This document shows, one piece after another, positions 62,993-64,000 of a stretch of 64,000 bases of DNA. The stretch's first letter is position 1, and each line of letters begins with the position of its first letter. Made by a program: the position numbers and the translations under genes. Origin of the DNA: Marisalimonas marina (lineage in GTDB: Bacteria > Pseudomonadota > Alphaproteobacteria > Puniceispirillales > Marisalimonadaceae); assembly GCA_038131365.1 (NCBI GenBank), contig JAYPPH010000003.1, positions 496,001 to 560,000 of the forward strand. Reading direction: 5' to 3'. The notes beneath the pieces were generated by a model, which saw only the letters and a list, made by a program, of their open reading frames with translations, was not told the origin of the DNA and made no database searches.

Positions 62993-64000
62993 TTAGATAA
63001 CTTCAATATAAGCTACCATTCCCGATGTAGCGTGTTCTAGCATATGACAATGAAACAACCATTTACCTGGATTATCTGCAACAACGATTAGTTTTGTCTT
63101 TTCACCAGCTTGCATTAGATAAGTATCTCTTAAAAGATAATCATTAACATTTTTAAACTCTTTGGATTTCACAAAAAAATGATGACCATGCAGATGCATG
63201 CTATGAGGCCACCTAGTATCATTCCATAAGTCAATTACTAAAATTTCATTTCTTTTTATCTGCAAAAGAGATTTTTCATAACTGCCGATTTCTCTATTAA
63301 AAGCCCAAAGCTTTTTTTCTTCCATTGCGAGTGATCTAAAATCTTTTTCAATTCCATTAATTTTTGCACTAGCAAGGTTTCCCATCGCACCACCTTGCAT
63401 GTGTATTTTTAATGTTTTAGCATTTACTAAACTTGGTGGATTGTATTCTGAATTAAAATCAAATCTCTTATTATATGTATTTGGATTAGATCCGTATGTT
63501 TTAAGTTGGAATACTTTTAGAGATTTCTTTTGGGTTACTTCAAAAAAGTTAACTTCTGATAAGTCTTTAGAATGAAATGATATATCAATTCTCTGTCCAG
63601 GAGCTAGGGTAAAACTTTCTTGGTAAAATGGTTTAATTGAAATACCATCAACAGCAATAATTCTAACATTTTTCAAACTTGAGCTAAACTTTAGAACCCT
63701 TGCATTTGAAGCGTTTATAAACCTTAATCTTATAAAACTATTTTGTTTGATTTGAAATTGTGGAGATTTTTTACCATTTATTGTCAACCAGTTGCCAATT
63801 CTTCCAGCATGTGACCAATCCATTAATGATCCAAAAGATTGTTCATCAATCTCAAAATTTTTATTTAATCTCCAATCATCTGCCAATATAACTAAATCAT
63901 GATCAAATATATTTTCTTTATTATTCGTAATTACCAAAGGACCATATAGCCCTTTTGCAACCTGTTTCCATGAATTAAAATGTGCATGATACCAATAAGT
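62993..64000 (-). CDS. Multicopper oxidase, C-terminal part (cut by window edge)
   Basis: The gene enters from the right edge: the frame is open to base 64000, and the first visible residues TYWYHAHFNSWKQVAKGLYG include the HxH copper motif of domain 1, so the true start lies outside. The visible C-terminus carries the copper ligands in WPHSMHLHGHHFFV and HCHMLEHATSGM (type 1 and trinuclear sites). About 335 codons are visible. It is likely periplasmic. Relatives include laccase/CueO and other blue copper oxidases; I cannot tell which. The TTG at 63937 is internal, not a start. Confidence 0.88.
   Translation of the reverse strand, partial: TYWYHAHFNSWKQVAKGLYGPLVITNNKENIFDHDLVILADDWRLNKNFEIDEQSFGSLMDWSHAGRIGNWLTINGKKSPQFQIKQNSFIRLRFINASNARVLKFSSSLKNVRIIAVDGISIKPFYQESFTLAPGQRIDISFHSKDLSEVNFFEVTQKKSLKVFQLKTYGSNPNTYNKRFDFNSEYNPPSLVNAKTLKIHMQGGAMGNLASAKINGIEKDFRSLAMEEKKLWAFNREIGSYEKSLLQIKRNEILVIDLWNDTRWPHSMHLHGHHFFVKSKEFKNVNDYLLRDTYLMQAGEKTKLIVVADNPGKWLFHCHMLEHATSGMVAYIEVI

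Noticed and set aside
1..64000. Mobile elements, prophage genes, CRISPR arrays, rRNA
   Set aside because: No transposase, integrase or phage protein, no regularly spaced repeats and no rRNA-like sequence were seen on either strand.

Overview
The window is AT-rich, gene-dense, single-chromosome-type DNA from a heterotrophic bacterium. Short intergenic gaps, small overlaps, many sugar-acid and organic-acid catabolic genes, a zwf-pgl-edd (Entner-Doudoroff) operon and several families common in marine Alphaproteobacteria (DUF2938, LysE, fused oxoprolinase, GtsA-type sugar ABC transporter) suggest a low-GC, probably marine alphaproteobacterium. That placement is inference from gene content; there is no rRNA in the window. 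I found no insertion sequence, integrase, phage gene or CRISPR array, and no stretch above 300 bases without a gene or site.

Region 1 (1-20040) is a sugar-acid catabolic island. It holds tetronate genes (otnI, otnC, an ltnD-like and a denD-like dehydrogenase), two tandem FAD-linked 2-hydroxyacid oxidases, a 2-keto-3-deoxygluconate kinase, a hydroxyacid dehydrogenase, a xylonate-type dehydratase, a UxaA-SDR-FAH module resembling non-phosphorylating L-fucose/D-arabinose pathways, a KDPG-type aldolase, and a giant fused 5-oxoprolinase/hydantoinase. The genes lie in short divergent blocks whose promoters carry AT-rich palindromes.

Region 2 (20050-35870) has a GntR regulator divergent from a QuiC-type dehydroshikimate dehydratase fusion, an operon-like run (TauD dioxygenase, cupin, thiol-fold isomerase, glutaryl-CoA dehydrogenase, then LrgA/LrgB), an amidohydrolase and a luciferase-like oxidoreductase, an envelope trio (DUF3833 lipoprotein, chalcone-isomerase-like secreted protein, YciB), an enolase-superfamily dehydratase, an epoxide-hydrolase-like enzyme, an EamA exporter, a HIT protein and an N-carbamoylase.

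Region 3 (35880-46360) is a glucose uptake and Entner-Doudoroff locus: GtsA-like binding protein, two permeases, ATPase, zwf, pgl and edd on the minus strand, with a divergent OmpR-type two-component system. The matching eda is about 21 kb away.

Region 4 (46400-52080) is the most unusual part: a YihU-like (sulfolactaldehyde reductase type) dehydrogenase, two SDR proteins whose catalytic Tyr and Ser are replaced (one also lost Lys), a frameshifted Gfo/Idh/MocA oxidoreductase, a two-gene sulfopyruvate/phosphonopyruvate decarboxylase-type enzyme and an EamA transporter. I read it as a candidate C3-sulfonate or related three-carbon-acid cluster.

Region 5 (52130-64000) is a mix of housekeeping and accessory genes: DEAD-box helicase, BaiN/HI0933 flavoprotein, LysR regulator, tRNA-Ser(GCU) with a clear promoter, a non-canonical RidA, an EthD-like unknown, DUF3147, SDR, epimerase, 1-Cys peroxiredoxin, exported dienelactone-hydrolase-like protein, Ldh-family dehydrogenase and a multicopper oxidase cut by the right edge. 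Several gene starts were moved inward to ATG codons with a better ribosome-binding site.
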